This document shows positions 23,272 through 23,340 of a stretch of DNA of 23,340 nt, piece by piece. Source of the stretch: an uncultured Mycoplasmatota bacterium (GTDB taxonomy: Bacteria; Bacillota_I; Bacilli_A; RF39; UBA660); the NCBI GenBank assembly GCA_900557185.1, contig USRP01000017.1, positions 1-23,340 on the forward strand. The letters are read 5' to 3'. The stretch's first letter is position 1, and each line of letters opens with the position of its first letter. Both the position numbers and the translations under genes were made by a program. The notes beneath the pieces were generated by a model. The model was given only the letters and a program-made list of their open reading frames with translations. It ran no database searches and had not been told where the DNA came from.

Positions 23272-23340
23272 ATTCGATTACATATGGATCTTGCATCGTT
23301 CCTGTTCCTTGAATTTCTAGATCTTGTGATAGAAGTGCGT
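23270..23340 (-). CDS. C-terminal end of a surface-protein gene (partial)
   Basis: The last 22 codons of a minus-strand gene enter from the right edge and end in ALLSQDLEIQGTGTMQDPYVIE followed by TAG. The tail GTGT-x-x-x-PYVI closely resembles GGNGTKENPYTIV at the end of the broken gene at 3938. Both therefore probably belong to one family of exported proteins, though only this tail can be compared. The gene is too short in the window for more. Confidence 0.7.
   Translation of the reverse strand, partial: ALLSQDLEIQGTGTMQDPYVIE

Noticed and set aside
1..23340. CRISPR arrays, tRNA or rRNA genes, insertion sequences, phage genes.
   Set aside because: None seen: no spaced direct repeats, no cloverleaf-type sequence outside the T-box, no transposase or integrase.

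Overview
The window is a compact, AT-rich, Bacilli-type (low-GC Gram-positive) chromosome segment. Indicators are the linked yqeG-yqeH pair, the infC-rpmI-rplT operon with an attenuator leader, a T-box in front of valS, a perfect CIRCE operator at clpB, and a cluster (nfo, a yqfT-like gene, sodA, pbpA, rpmG) that recalls the Bacillus subtilis yqf/yqg region. Standard genetic code is used: TGA is a stop in valS, nfo and one pilin gene. The ClpB without its N-domain, the small gene set and the pilin and surface-protein families suggest a reduced, probably uncultured host-associated lineage near the RF39/Erysipelotrichia/Mollicutes part of the Bacilli. That placement is inference. Nearly every gene is on the minus strand; the one clear exception is the small gene at 13682.

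Layout from the right, in the direction of transcription: the 3' end of a surface-protein gene (23270-23340); a pilin-like membrane protein with a LamG-like domain; a Val-specific T-box leader driving an HD phosphohydrolase gene and valS; a 450-bp AT-rich gap with an unexplained structured element; a stand-alone LeuRS-editing-like plus Nudix protein; an FAD/Rieske oxidoreductase; tandem pilin genes; nfo, convergent with a DUF2624-like gene; a degenerate superoxide dismutase, class B PBP and unknown-gene operon; rpmG-efp; infC-rpmI-rplT; a four-gene operon of unknowns plus a HAD phosphatase; a surface-protein pseudogene broken by one in-frame TAA; clpB under CIRCE control; and yqeG-yqeH.

The genes cover translation (IF-3, bL35, bL20, bL33, EF-P, ValRS, YqeH), protein quality control (ClpB), wall synthesis (PBP2), DNA repair (endonuclease IV) and a cell-surface/pilus repertoire. 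The most noteworthy signals are: (1) the LeuRS-CP1-like/Nudix protein detached from any synthetase; (2) a SodA homologue lacking the first metal-binding histidine; (3) a bL20 protein with a Rho-N/SAP-like C-terminal extension; (4) a window-wide habit of burying the stop codon inside the terminator stem, sometimes between genes of one operon; and (5) a possible switch-like RNA element in the large AT-rich gap. I found no CRISPR array, tRNA, rRNA, insertion sequence or prophage.
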